From: GCA-2862585 sp965277895
GTDB taxonomy: Bacteria > Bacteroidota > Bacteroidia > Flavobacteriales > UBA7312
Direction of reading: 5' to 3'
Assembly: GCA_965277895.1 (NCBI GenBank)
Contig: CBDIDR010000001.1
Coordinates: forward strand, 1,240,001 to 1,304,000
Length of the DNA: 64,000 nt
Part shown: positions 25,639-34,565 of the stretch, one piece after another
How the letters are laid out: the number at the start of each line of letters is the position of its first letter
How positions within the stretch are numbered: the first letter of the stretch is position 1
Made by a program: the position numbers and the translations under genes
The notes under the pieces: generated by a model
The model's database searches: none
What the model saw: the letters and a program-made list of their open reading frames with translations, nothing else
What the model was told of the DNA's origin: nothing

Positions 25639-26529
25639 ATGCTACATAACTACAAAGCCATATTTCAATACTTTATTATCACTTTATTGGCTTTTGTTAG
25701 TGTCAATTTATTTGCACAAAAGACAGATTTTTCTTCTTACGAAAGCGAACTGAAAGTTCTTGCCAAACAGATAGTTTATGGTAAAAATGACAGTGAAAAA
25801 TTAGACGCCCACAAAGCGTTTTTAGAAACTTGGGATTTCGTTCTTGATGACCCTAAGTCTATGCGGTATTCCTTTGATTCTTTAACAACCCTCTTTCCAA
25901 TATTAACGAGCGATGATAAAAAATTAAGAATCATCAATTGGCATATTCCACTAGATAATAATGTCAATCAGTATCACGCTATAGTTCAGTATTTTGATAA
26001 CAAAAAGAAATATCAAGTAAAATATCTTGAACCTATGTTAGGCGAAGTAAAAAGTGCTAACTCACTAAAATTAATTAATAACCAATGGATTGGTGCTTTA
26101 TATTACCAACTATCGTCATTTATAAAAGGAAGTAAAACCTACTACTTACTACTGGGTTGGGATGGAAATGATGAATTTAGTAACAAGAAAATCATTGATG
26201 TTTTGTCAATATCTTCAAAATCACTAGTATTTGGAGCACCCATATTTAGATATAAGAAACAACGCTTACACCGCTTTATTCTGGAATATAAGGAAGACGC
26301 AGCTGTATCTGTTAAATACTATAAGAAAAATAAACACATCACCTTCCCCAATTTAATACCAATAAACGATGATTTAGAAGGACTTTATGATTTTTATGTG
26401 CCAGATGGAAGCATCAATGCATTTGAATTAATTAATGGTTCATTTAAATTTAAAGAGAATGTTGAAAATCCACAAAAAGTTAATGTTCCAAAAATCAAAA
26501 AAATAGACTCTGGATTGTTTCCAAAATAA
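25639..26529 (+). CDS. Hypothetical secreted protein
   Basis: I do not recognise this 296-residue protein. It has a signal peptide (about residues 9-26, QYFIITLLAFVSVNLFA followed by Q) and a mature part with no Cys pairs or repeats. It contains LRIINWHIPLDNNVNQYHAI and YYLLLGWDGNDEFSNKKIID, hinting at a beta-rich fold. Similar secreted proteins lie between ferredoxin and serC in other Flavobacteriales, by my recollection, but with no assigned function. It begins directly after the ferredoxin stop codon, so it is almost certainly co-transcribed with it. The serC gene follows after 39 nt. Confidence 0.8.
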   Translation: MLHNYKAIFQYFIITLLAFVSVNLFAQKTDFSSYESELKVLAKQIVYGKNDSEKLDAHKAFLETWDFVLDDPKSMRYSFDSLTTLFPILTSDDKKLRIINWHIPLDNNVNQYHAIVQYFDNKKKYQVKYLEPMLGEVKSANSLKLINNQWIGALYYQLSSFIKGSKTYYLLLGWDGNDEFSNKKIIDVLSISSKSLVFGAPIFRYKKQRLHRFILEYKEDAAVSVKYYKKNKHITFPNLIPINDDLEGLYDFYVPDGSINAFELINGSFKFKENVENPQKVNVPKIKKIDSGLFPK

Positions 26530-26568
26530 ATAATAATACCCCATTTTTGTATTCACAATATTTGACAT

Positions 26569-27636
26569 ATGAAAAAGCACAATTTTAGCGCTGGTCCTTG
26601 CATTTTACCACAACAAGTTTTCAAAGAAGCCTCATCTTCTATCTTAAACTTCAACAACCTTGACCTTTCATTAATTGAAATATCTCATAGAAGCGCCGAC
26701 TTTGTTGCTGTTATGAACGAAGCTATCAATTTAGTTAAAGAAACACTAGACGTTCCTTCAGGGTACTCTGTTCTATTTTTACAAGGTGGAGCAAGTATGG
26801 AATTTTTAATGGTTGCTTACAACCTAATGAAAACAAATGGAAAAGCAGCATACCTAGATACTGGTGCGTGGTCATCAAAAGCTATAAAGGAAGCAAAACT
26901 ATTTGGTGATACTCAAGTAGTTGGAAGTTCAAAAGATAAAAACTACAGCTATATACCAAAAGGATATTCCATACCTACGGATGCTAATTACTTCCATTGT
27001 ACTTCAAATAATACAATTTTTGGAACACAGATGAAGAGTTTTCCATCTACAGATGTGAATGTAGTTTGCGATATGTCATCTGATATTTTCAGTAGAAAAA
27101 TTAATGTTTCTGACTTCGATTTAATTTATGCCGGCGCACAAAAAAATCTTGGGCCAGCAGGTACTACTTTAGTAATTGTAAAAGATGAGATTTTAGGACA
27201 TACTGGCAGAGAAATTCCTACTATGCTAGACTACAGAACGCATATCAGCAAAGAAAGTATGTTCAACACCCCTCCTGTTTTCCCAATCTATGTAAGTATG
27301 CTTACATTAAGATGGTTGAAAGAGAATGGCGGTATTGAATGGGTTGAAAAAAGAAACAATCAAAAAGCAGATTTAATTTATAACTTTATAGATTCAAGTT
27401 CTATTTTTGAAGGAAGTGCTGCTATTGAAGACCGTTCTACAATGAACGCTACTTTTTTATTGACAGATAATTCTCTTGAATCAGAATTTAATAAAATGTG
27501 CCTTGAAGGTGGAATTAATGGATTAAAAGGTCACCGATCGGTAGGTGGATACAGAGCGTCTATGTACAACGCTATGCCTTTAGAAAGTGTACAAGTGTTA
27601 GTTGATATAATGAAAGAATTAGAACGAAAAGGATAA
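26569..27636 (+). CDS. serC: Phosphoserine aminotransferase SerC
   Basis: The 355-residue PLP enzyme starts HNFSAGPCILPQQVFKEAS. It has FLQGGASMEFLMVAYNL (about residues 68-84) and the PLP lysine in GAQKNLGPAGTT (about 190-201), with RASMYNAMPLESVQVLVD at the C-terminus. It transaminates 3-phosphohydroxypyruvate to phosphoserine. It overlaps the next gene, the likely 3-phosphoglycerate dehydrogenase, by 1 nt (TAATG). Just upstream an AATATTTG (26557-26564) ends 4 nt before the ATG and may be a second, leaderless promoter. Confidence 0.97.
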   Translation: MKKHNFSAGPCILPQQVFKEASSSILNFNNLDLSLIEISHRSADFVAVMNEAINLVKETLDVPSGYSVLFLQGGASMEFLMVAYNLMKTNGKAAYLDTGAWSSKAIKEAKLFGDTQVVGSSKDKNYSYIPKGYSIPTDANYFHCTSNNTIFGTQMKSFPSTDVNVVCDMSSDIFSRKINVSDFDLIYAGAQKNLGPAGTTLVIVKDEILGHTGREIPTMLDYRTHISKESMFNTPPVFPIYVSMLTLRWLKENGGIEWVEKRNNQKADLIYNFIDSSSIFEGSAAIEDRSTMNATFLLTDNSLESEFNKMCLEGGINGLKGHRSVGGYRASMYNAMPLESVQVLVDIMKELERKG

Positions 27637-28592
27637 TGACAAAAGTACTTGCAAACGACGGAATTTCTCAATCTGGAATAGATACGCTAGAAGCGGCAGG
27701 CTTTGAGGTAATCACTCAAAAAGTAGCACAAGAGCAATTAGCGAATGTGATAAACGAAAAGGACATAAATGTTTTACTAGTTCGTTCAGCCACAACAGCC
27801 AGAAAAGAATTAATTGACGCTTGCCCTAATTTAAAGCTTATAGGGCGTGGTGGTGTCGGAATGGACAATATAGACGTTGAATACGCTAAAAACAAAGGCT
27901 TAGAGGTTATAAACACGCCTGCGGCATCATCAGAGTCTGTAGCGGAATTAGTTTTTGCACATTTGTTTAATCTTGTTCGATTTGTATACGACTCAAACAG
28001 ACAAATGCCTCTAGAAGGAGACACTAAATTCAAAGACCTTAAAAAAGCTTATGCCAAAGGATCGGAACTAAAAGGTAAAAAACTTGGTATCATTGGTTTT
28101 GGAAGAATTGGACAAGAAGTAGCTAAAAGAGCTATCGGATTAGGGATGGAAGTAATAGCTAATGATAAATTCATTAAAGAAACTGATATTGAACTTTCTT
28201 TCTTCGACGGACAAAAGACTTCTTTTAATATAAAAACTACAAGCTTTGAAAAAGTGATAAGTGAATGTGATTTCCTTACACTACACATTCCAAAGCTTTC
28301 AGACAAAGCTGTAATTGGAAAAGATGAGTTAGAAATGATGAAAGATGGCGTTGGTATAGTCAATGCTGCTAGAGGTGGTGTAATTGATGAGGAAGCTCTA
28401 TTGGATGCACTAAACTCTGGTAAAGTTTCTGCAGCTGGACTAGATGTATTTGATAATGAACCTACACCAAAAGTTAAACTCTTAATGCAGCAAAATGTTT
28501 CATTGACTCCACACATAGGAGCAGCAACAAACGAAGCTCAAAATAGAATAGGTGTTGAATTAGCCGATAAGATTATATCGTATTTCAACTAA
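27636..28592 (+). CDS. serA: D-3-phosphoglycerate dehydrogenase (D-2-hydroxyacid dehydrogenase family)
   Basis: The 318-residue enzyme has the NAD-binding motif GIIGFGRIGQEVAKRA (about residues 150-165), catalytic Arg in NAARGGVIDEEAL (about 245), the Glu in FDNEPTP (about 274) and the His of LTPHIGAAT (about 291). It lacks the C-terminal ACT domain of long SerA, as in many Bacteroidota. The position immediately after serC, with overlapping stop and start, supports oxidation of 3-phosphoglycerate in serine synthesis. The phosphatase SerB is not seen in this window. Confidence 0.93.
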   Translation: MTKVLANDGISQSGIDTLEAAGFEVITQKVAQEQLANVINEKDINVLLVRSATTARKELIDACPNLKLIGRGGVGMDNIDVEYAKNKGLEVINTPAASSESVAELVFAHLFNLVRFVYDSNRQMPLEGDTKFKDLKKAYAKGSELKGKKLGIIGFGRIGQEVAKRAIGLGMEVIANDKFIKETDIELSFFDGQKTSFNIKTTSFEKVISECDFLTLHIPKLSDKAVIGKDELEMMKDGVGIVNAARGGVIDEEALLDALNSGKVSAAGLDVFDNEPTPKVKLLMQQNVSLTPHIGAATNEAQNRIGVELADKIISYFN

Positions 28593-28636
28593 TTTTTATA
28601 CTTTCATCTTAAAGTCTTAAACTAATCTAAAGTCGT

Positions 28637-29866
28637 ATGGCATCAGTAGTACCCTTTTGTGCGATTCGTCCTACTAGAGATAAAGTTTCTCTTGTAGCAA
28701 CGCGTTCCTATCTATCCTACTCTGATGAAACACTTCATGAAAAGTTAAACAACAATCCATATACCTTTTTGCACATTATTAACCCTGATTTTTACGAAAA
28801 GAATAAAGCAAAAGATTACACCGAAAGGTTTAATATGGTTAGAGCTAAATTTGAAGACTTTAACAATAAGGGGGTATTCATTAGCGATAACAAAAAGCAG
28901 TATTACATATACCAAAAAATTAAAGAGAATGGACACTCTTTTATAGGGATTATTGGAGCATCAAGCGTAGAAGATTATATCAATGGCAACATCAAAATTC
29001 ATGAGCAGACTATTGAAAAAAGGAAACATTTATTTAAAAAATACCTAGATATAACTGGCTTTAATGCAGAGCCGGTATTATTGACCTACCCCAATCATAA
29101 GGTAATAGATAAACTAATTGATGCCTATTCAGGCAAACGAGCTGAATACGAATTCACTACTACCAATAAGTCATTACACAAATTATGGTTGATAGATAAT
29201 GATAAAGATATCTCTACCATTCAAAAGGCTTTTAGGGAAGTTGATAATTTATACATTGCAGATGGTCATCATAGATTTGCTTCATCTAGCCTACTCTACA
29301 AAGATAAAAATCACATAAACCCTTCAAATAAAGACTTTTGTATGAGTTACCTTATTGCAGAAGATCAGCTTAAGATTATTAACTTCAACAGATTAGTTAA
29401 AGATTTGAACGGACTAAGTAAAGATGAATTTCTGAAAGCTGTTGAAAAAAAATATACAATCCAAAAAGTTGAAAAAGCCTTTCAGCCCAAAGAAAAGGAT
29501 GAGATAGCCATGTACCTTGAAAATCAATGGTATTCAATGGTAGCGAAAGGTGAATTTGTAGAAAGAGATGATTGTGTTGAAAAGCTAGACCCCTCTATCC
29601 TATCAAAAAATATTCTTAGCCCTATTCTAGGAATCACAGACCCAAGAAATGATAAGCGACTTTCATTTATAGATGGTAGTGTTGATTTAAAAGAGATTGA
29701 AAATAAAATTGTTGGTAAAGAGTTCGATTTGGCATTTATACTCAAAGCTGTCAATTTCAATCAATTAAAAGATGTTGCCGATAATGGTCGCTCCATGCCT
29801 CCAAAAAGCACCTATATACAGCCCAAACTTCGAAGTGGTATGCTAATATATAATCTCAATGATTGA
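28637..29866 (+). CDS. DUF1015-family protein
   Basis: The 409-residue cytoplasmic protein matches DUF1015. Landmarks are VVPFCAIRPTRDKV at the start, NPYTFLHIINPDF, YADGHHRF-like IADGHHRFASSSLLYK (about residues 208-223) and PKSTYIQPKLRSGMLIYNL at the end. The invariant GHHR suggests a kinase-like or phosphotransfer active site; the family was proposed to act on serine or related metabolites because of its constant linkage with serA/serC, but no activity is established here. It lies 44 nt after serA and overlaps the YggS gene by 1 nt. Confidence 0.92.
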   Translation: MASVVPFCAIRPTRDKVSLVATRSYLSYSDETLHEKLNNNPYTFLHIINPDFYEKNKAKDYTERFNMVRAKFEDFNNKGVFISDNKKQYYIYQKIKENGHSFIGIIGASSVEDYINGNIKIHEQTIEKRKHLFKKYLDITGFNAEPVLLTYPNHKVIDKLIDAYSGKRAEYEFTTTNKSLHKLWLIDNDKDISTIQKAFREVDNLYIADGHHRFASSSLLYKDKNHINPSNKDFCMSYLIAEDQLKIINFNRLVKDLNGLSKDEFLKAVEKKYTIQKVEKAFQPKEKDEIAMYLENQWYSMVAKGEFVERDDCVEKLDPSILSKNILSPILGITDPRNDKRLSFIDGSVDLKEIENKIVGKEFDLAFILKAVNFNQLKDVADNGRSMPPKSTYIQPKLRSGMLIYNLND

Positions 29867-30504
29867 TGTCTGTAAAAGATAACATACTTCATTTACAAAA
29901 ACACTTAGCTGATAACATTCATTTGGTAGCTGTTTCCAAAACTAAACCTAATGAGTTGATAATAGAAGCTTACGTTGCTGGTCAACGTATTTTTGGAGAA
30001 AATAAAGTTCAAGAACTCGTAGAAAAAAAAGAATCTCTACCGAAAGATATCGAATGGCACATGATTGGTCACCTACAGACTAACAAGGTAAAATATATTG
30101 CTCCTTTCGTTAGTCTTATACATGCAGTTGATTCTAAAAAACTAATTAAAGAAATTAACAAAAGAGCCGAGCAAAACAATAGAGTTATTCCCTGTCTGCT
30201 TCAAGTGCATATAGCTCAAGAAGAAAGTAAATTTGGTCTAGATAAAGATGGTGTTATTGAAATTCTTAAAACTGATTTCTCTAATGTGTCAATTGTAGGA
30301 CTTATGGGAATGGCAACATTCACAGATAATAAGAATCAAATAAGAAAAGAATTTAAGTACTTGAAAGATATTTTTGATGAACTAAAAGAAAGTCAACCTA
30401 ATTTTTCAATACTATCAATGGGTATGAGTGGCGATTACTCAATTGCCATTGAAGAAGGAAGTAATATGGTAAGAATTGGTTCCTCCATATTTGGGGAAAG
30501 GTAA
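29866..30504 (+). CDS. PLP homeostasis protein, YggS/PROSC family
   Basis: The 212-residue protein is the single-domain alanine-racemase-like PLP carrier. The PLP lysine is Lys25 in LVAVSKTKPNELI. Other landmarks are FGENKVQEL, EWHMIGHLQTNKVKYI, LLQVHIAQEESKFGL and LSMGMSGDYSIAIEEGSNMVRIGSSIFG. It buffers free pyridoxal phosphate and affects amino-acid metabolism, fitting its place downstream of the PLP enzyme SerC. I used the ATG at 29866, which shares one base with the preceding TGA; a TTG one codon earlier is also in frame. Confidence 0.96.
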   Translation: MSVKDNILHLQKHLADNIHLVAVSKTKPNELIIEAYVAGQRIFGENKVQELVEKKESLPKDIEWHMIGHLQTNKVKYIAPFVSLIHAVDSKKLIKEINKRAEQNNRVIPCLLQVHIAQEESKFGLDKDGVIEILKTDFSNVSIVGLMGMATFTDNKNQIRKEFKYLKDIFDELKESQPNFSILSMGMSGDYSIAIEEGSNMVRIGSSIFGER

Positions 30505-30507
30505 ACT

Positions 30508-30693
30508 TTACTTTTGGGGACGAATTAATTCCCACATCTTACCAATTTCAGTAGAATTAGATCCTCTGTAAACCTGACCAGTCTCTTCATCAATAAGTAT
30601 CCATTTTGTAGGACATTTTGTAATAAGTTTTAACTCAACAGGCTCTTCTAGTTCCTCTATTTCACGCTTATTAACCGTTCTCATCTTTTTCAT
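30508..30693 (-). CDS. Small conserved-looking hypothetical protein
   Basis: The 61-residue charged protein has no membrane segment. Its centre, KLITKCPTKWILIDEETGQV, followed by YRGSNSTEIGKMWELIRPQK, reads like a compact beta-sheet domain. It ends 3 nt from the convergent YggS stop and fills the only gap before the pirin gene, which supports it being real. I do not recognise a family. The start could be either Met1 or Met4 (MRTVNKREIEE). Confidence 0.65.
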   Translation of the reverse strand: MKKMRTVNKREIEELEEPVELKLITKCPTKWILIDEETGQVYRGSNSTEIGKMWELIRPQK

Positions 30694-30748
30694 TATGGAT
30701 ATTTTAAATGTTTATTAAGATATTTGTACTCTACTTGACTACAAAAAT

Positions 30749-31468
30749 ATGATAAATCTTTTCACTAAATCTCAACAAGCCTATGGAGAATTCAATAATG
30801 GAGAAATTATTGAAAATAAGCCCATTGGTTTCCCTCAAGACGGTGGAGATTTAAAACCTTATTCTAATATATTTTACTGGGCACATGCCACTGCAAAGAA
30901 AGATAGTGTTATTGGCTTACACCCTCATAAAGGATTTGAAATAATGTCTATAGTTCTTGAAGGGGAAATTATTCATTACGATACCCTATTAAAAAAATGG
31001 ATTACTCTTAAAAAAGGAGACGTTCAGCTTATTCAAGCTGGTGGAGGAATATCACATGCTGAGGCTATGAAAAAAGAGGCTTCAATTTTTCAAATTTGGT
31101 TTAACCCAGATTTAAGAAAAACATTACAGCAAGAGGCTAAATACATTGATGTTCAACACAGTGAGCTTCCAAAGAATGGAAATAAAACAACTGTAGTAGG
31201 TAATAAATCACCTATACAGCTTGAAGCAGAAGGTATAAAAATAGATTTTATAGAATTCGATAAGGAGTCTTTTGAATTGCATTTTGAAGATGAATTCTAC
31301 TATTCTATCTACATAATCGAGGGAGAAGTCAAAAATAAATCAATACATGCCAGTGCAGATGATTTCTTTATCATAGAAAACGAGTCTTCTTTAGCATTTG
31401 ATGTTATAAGTAAAGGACGATTACTTTGCATCAAGTCCCCTACTACAACTTCATACCCTGTATACTAA
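30749..31468 (+). CDS. Pirin family protein
   Basis: The 239-residue bicupin has the pirin N-terminal cupin with the metal-binding residues in HPHKGFEIMSIVLEGEIIHYD (HPHKGFE and the later His) and GDVQLIQAGGGISHAE, followed by a weaker C-terminal cupin domain (FEDEFYYSIYIIEGEV). Pirins bind iron and some, such as YhhW, oxidise quercetin; physiological roles are mostly unknown. It is a single gene with its own terminator, shared with purC on the other strand. A GATATTTG about 27 nt upstream of the ATG is a near-match to the -7 element. Confidence 0.92.
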   Translation: MINLFTKSQQAYGEFNNGEIIENKPIGFPQDGGDLKPYSNIFYWAHATAKKDSVIGLHPHKGFEIMSIVLEGEIIHYDTLLKKWITLKKGDVQLIQAGGGISHAEAMKKEASIFQIWFNPDLRKTLQQEAKYIDVQHSELPKNGNKTTVVGNKSPIQLEAEGIKIDFIEFDKESFELHFEDEFYYSIYIIEGEVKNKSIHASADDFFIIENESSLAFDVISKGRLLCIKSPTTTSYPVY

Positions 31469-31470
31469 AA

Positions 31471-31492
31471 AAGCCCCGTTAAGGGGCTTTTT
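31471..31492. terminator. Bidirectional terminator between pirin and purC
   Basis: Perfect 7-bp stem AAGCCCC / GGGGCTT with a 5-nt loop, A run before and T run after. It serves the pirin gene on plus and purC on minus. Confidence 0.92.
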
Positions 31493-31494
31493 AA

Positions 31495-32442
31495 TTATTG
31501 ATTTAAATAGTTGTTGATATTATTTTCAACTCTATTGAGAACGTCAGAAACGTCTTCTTTAACGAATTTGTCACCAGTAATATGCTCAAACAATTCAATA
31601 TATCTTTCTGATACAGAATTACAAAATTCTGAACTCATTTCAGGAATACTTTGACCATCCTTGCCTTGAAAACCATTTTCAATAAGCCATTGTCTAACAA
31701 ACTCTTTGGATAATTGCTTTTGAGGGTTACCAGCTTCAAGATTTTCTTTGTAACCATCAATGTAAAAATATCTAGATGAGTCTGGCGTATGGATTTCATC
31801 AATAAGAGTAATTACACCATTAGAATCTTTTCCAAATTCATACTTAGTATCTACTAAAATCAAACCTTTTTCCTTTGCAATTTCAGTACCTCTCTCAAAT
31901 AATTCTTTTGTATATTTTTCTAGAAGAACATAGTCAGCTTCAGAAACTAGACCTTGAGCTAAAATTTCTTCTCTTGAAATATCTTCATCATGACCTACTT
32001 CAGCTTTTGTAGTTGGAGTGATTATTGCTTCCTCAAATTTTTGATTTTCGACCATTCCATCAGGCATTGGCACGCCACATAGCATTCGCTTACCGTCTCT
32101 GTATTCTCTCCAGGCATGACCAGTGAGATATCCTCTGATAACCATTTCAACTTTGAATGGCTCACACCTTTTTCCAACTGTAACAGAAGGGTCTGGAGTT
32201 GCTTCTTTCCAATTTGGAACAATATCAGCTGTAGCGTCTAAGAATTTAGATGCAATTTGACTCAACACTTGCCCTTTATAAGGGATGCCTTGCGGTAATA
32301 CATGGTCAAATGCAGAAATTCTATCTGAAGCTATCATTACCAATTGGTTTTCTCCTATTGAATAAACGTCTCTCACTTTACCTTTGTATAGGTGAGTTTG
32401 GTTTGGAAAATTAAAATCTGTTTTAATAATTACATTACTCAT
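31495..32442 (-). CDS. purC: Phosphoribosylaminoimidazolesuccinocarboxamide synthase (SAICAR synthetase)
   Basis: The 315-residue enzyme has the family signatures KGKVRDVYSIGENQLVMIASDRISAFD (KGKVRDVY and ASDRISAFD, about residues 21-47), VEMVIRGYLTGHAW and LVDTKYEFGKD, with LIDEIHTPDSSRYF. It joins aspartate to CAIR in purine synthesis, using ATP. Length matches the longer single-domain form of eukaryote-like/Bacteroidota enzymes. Its start overlaps the phoH stop by 4 nt, so it follows phoH in the same transcript. Confidence 0.97.
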   Translation of the reverse strand: MSNVIIKTDFNFPNQTHLYKGKVRDVYSIGENQLVMIASDRISAFDHVLPQGIPYKGQVLSQIASKFLDATADIVPNWKEATPDPSVTVGKRCEPFKVEMVIRGYLTGHAWREYRDGKRMLCGVPMPDGMVENQKFEEAIITPTTKAEVGHDEDISREEILAQGLVSEADYVLLEKYTKELFERGTEIAKEKGLILVDTKYEFGKDSNGVITLIDEIHTPDSSRYFYIDGYKENLEAGNPQKQLSKEFVRQWLIENGFQGKDGQSIPEMSSEFCNSVSERYIELFEHITGDKFVKEDVSDVLNRVENNINNYLNQ

Positions 32443-33380
32443 TTTTGTTCTTGTTTTACTTTGTACGCTTTAATAATTTTTTTAACTAATTCATGGCGAA
32501 TGACGTCCTTGTCATCAAGTTTAATAACACTTATACCCTTTACTCCTTTTAGAACGTATAATGCTTCTAAAAGACCTGAGGGTTGTTTCTGTGGTAAATC
32601 AATTTGTGTTTCATCACCAGTAATGATGAACTTAGCAGCTCTACCCATTCTAGTCAGAAACATTTTCATCTGTTGCTTGGTAGAGTTTTGAGCCTCATCT
32701 AATATCACAAATGCATTATCTAATGTACGCCCTCGCATAAAAGCAAGAGGTGCAATTTCTATTATTCTATTATCAATGTATTCGTTTAGCTTTTCAGATG
32801 GAATCATATCCCTCAAAGCATCGTATAATGGTTGTAAGTACGGGTCTAGCTTTTCTTTAAGGTCACCAGGTAAAAAGCCTAAATTCTCACCTGCCTCTAC
32901 TGCTGGCCTTGAAAGAATAATACGTTTAACCTCTTTATTTTTCAGTGCTTTTACAGCAATAGCAACGGCAGTGTAGGTTTTACCTGTTCCTGCTGGACCT
33001 ACGGCAAATAACATATCATTTTTTAAAGACTCTTCTACCATTTTTCTCTGATTGGTAGTTCTTGCCTTAATTATTCTTCCATGAGTGCCATGAACGAGAA
33101 TATCGTTATTACCTTCAAGGACAACACTGTCCTCTAAAATAATTCGTTCAATATTACTATGGGTCAAACGTTGATATTTTGAAAAATGAGCCAACATTAA
33201 GTTAAACTTTGATTCAAAATGATTAACAGATTCATCATCACCAATAAGTTTTAAAGTATTTCCCCTTGCAACAACTTTTACTTTAGGAAAAAAATCAAGT
33301 ATAAACAACAAGGTCTTATTGTTAGTGCCATAAATGTCAATAGGATTTACTCCCTTTAAATCAATTATTTTTTCACCCAT
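32439..33380 (-). CDS. PhoH-family ATPase
   Basis: The 313-residue protein has an N-terminal KH-like segment (PKVKVVARGNTLKLIGDD) and a PhoH P-loop ATPase domain. The domain shows Walker A GPAGTGKTYTAVA (about residues 128-140), SRPAVEAGENLGFLPGDLKEK, and Walker B VILDEAQNST (about 225). C-terminal SVIKLDDKDVIRHELV completes the family. PhoH/YbeZ-type proteins are RNA-associated ATPases, often with YbeY in rRNA maturation, although YbeY is not seen here. It overlaps purC by 4 nt. Confidence 0.94.
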   Translation of the reverse strand: MGEKIIDLKGVNPIDIYGTNNKTLLFILDFFPKVKVVARGNTLKLIGDDESVNHFESKFNLMLAHFSKYQRLTHSNIERIILEDSVVLEGNNDILVHGTHGRIIKARTTNQRKMVEESLKNDMLFAVGPAGTGKTYTAVAIAVKALKNKEVKRIILSRPAVEAGENLGFLPGDLKEKLDPYLQPLYDALRDMIPSEKLNEYIDNRIIEIAPLAFMRGRTLDNAFVILDEAQNSTKQQMKMFLTRMGRAAKFIITGDETQIDLPQKQPSGLLEALYVLKGVKGISVIKLDDKDVIRHELVKKIIKAYKVKQEQK

Positions 33381-33486
33381 TTATTGTACTTGAATATTAT
33401 GTTCGAATCCATTAAATTTATACTTACTTTTGGAGTGACAAAATAACAACTTTTGTGATAAATATTTGGATTAATTTATCAACATT

Positions 33487-34275
33487 ATGCCAATAATTAC
33501 ACTTACCACAGACTTGGGCAATACGGATCACTATGTTAGTGCTGTTAAAGCTAACATACTGAGGCAATTAGAGTCGGTAAATATTATTGATATAAGTCAT
33601 AACATTCCGACTTTCAACGTCTTACACGCTGCATTTGTATTAAAAAATGTTTATAAAGATTTCCCCCCTGGAAGTATTCATATTATTGGTGTAAATGCTG
33701 AGTCTAGTGAAAAAACACCTCATATTGCAGTGTATGCAGATGAACATTATTTTATTGGTACTGACAACGGTTTATTCTCACTACTATTAGATATTAAGCC
33801 TGATAAAATTGTTCACATCACAACATCTATGGAATCAGATAATGAAAACTTCCCAATAAAAGATGTTTTTGTTAAAGCTGCCTGCCATATTGCTCGAGGT
33901 GGAACTCTTGAACTCATTGGCTCGCCAGCCGCTGATTTCATGAATAAAAGTTCAAAACTAGTCGCTTTACATGAGAGAAATAGTATTCGCGGATCAATCG
34001 TTCATATTGACCATTATGGAAATGCAATTACCAATATAAATAAGCGCTTATTCAATGAGGTGGCTAAAGGAAGAAAATACTCAATACATTTAGGGAATAG
34101 AGAACATTACTCTCTCAGCAGCATTAAAAAGAAATACAATGAAGTTCCACTAGGCGATGCACTTGCTATGTTCATTTCTACTGGCAATCTTACCATTTCG
34201 CTTAATATGGGCTCAGCCTCATCATTAATGGGACTAGAGATAAATGACACTGTAAGAATTGAATTCTATGATTAA
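33487..34275 (+). CDS. SAM hydroxide adenosyltransferase (SAM hydrolase, DUF62 family)
   Basis: The 262-residue protein starts IITLTTDLGNTDHYVSAVKA, the DUF62 signature in which the Asp binds the ribose of SAM. It continues with NIIDISHNIPTFNVLHAAFVL and YFIGTDNGLFSLL. The C-terminal domain contains GSIVHIDHYGNAITNI. These enzymes hydrolyse S-adenosylmethionine to adenosine and methionine; fluorinases and chlorinases share the fold, but the long insertion of fluorinases is not visible. It overlaps the small ABM-domain gene by 8 nt and begins the gldFG gene set. Confidence 0.92.
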   Translation: MPIITLTTDLGNTDHYVSAVKANILRQLESVNIIDISHNIPTFNVLHAAFVLKNVYKDFPPGSIHIIGVNAESSEKTPHIAVYADEHYFIGTDNGLFSLLLDIKPDKIVHITTSMESDNENFPIKDVFVKAACHIARGGTLELIGSPAADFMNKSSKLVALHERNSIRGSIVHIDHYGNAITNINKRLFNEVAKGRKYSIHLGNREHYSLSSIKKKYNEVPLGDALAMFISTGNLTISLNMGSASSLMGLEINDTVRIEFYD

Positions 34276-34555
34276 ACGAATAGTAAAGCTTGAAATAAAG
34301 CCGAATAAAGTAGATGAATTTAAACAGTTCTTTGAAAAGAATAAAAGTCAAATTATATCTTTTGATGGTTGTGAATCTGTTACCCTACTCCAAGATGTTA
34401 ATGATAATTGCACCTTTTTTACCCATAGTTTGTGGAAAAGTGAAAATCACCTAAATTCTTATAGGAATTCCGAGTTTTTTAATTCTGTTTGGAGTAAAGT
34501 GAAATTACTGTTTAATAATAAGCCAATGGCTTGGAGTCTTATCGAGATTTTATAA
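34268..34555 (+). CDS. Antibiotic-biosynthesis-monooxygenase (ABM)-like domain protein
   Basis: The 95-residue protein has the ferredoxin-like ABM fold pattern: IKRIVKLEIKPNKVDEFKQFF, then GCESVTLLQDVNDNCTFFTHSLW, and HLNSYRNSEFFNSVW. The WKSENHLNSYRNSEFF helix is typical. Such small proteins act as quinol monooxygenases or haem-degrading factors, but many have no known activity. I used the ATG at 34268; a TTG at 34259 is also in frame. It lies in a plus-strand run between DUF62 and gldF, a pairing common in Flavobacteriales. Confidence 0.85.
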   Translation: MIKRIVKLEIKPNKVDEFKQFFEKNKSQIISFDGCESVTLLQDVNDNCTFFTHSLWKSENHLNSYRNSEFFNSVWSKVKLLFNNKPMAWSLIEIL

Positions 34556-34565
34556 TATTTGTCTA

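Noticed and set aside
27716..28516. Two long minus-strand open frames (105 and 155 codons) opposite serA
   Set aside because: They are antisense to a well-supported gene; composition is typical of the complementary frame and no motifs are recognisable.
33396..33420. GTTCGAATCC resembling a tRNA T-arm
   Set aside because: No acceptor, D or anticodon stems around it; it lies in the phoH/DUF62 intergenic region by chance.
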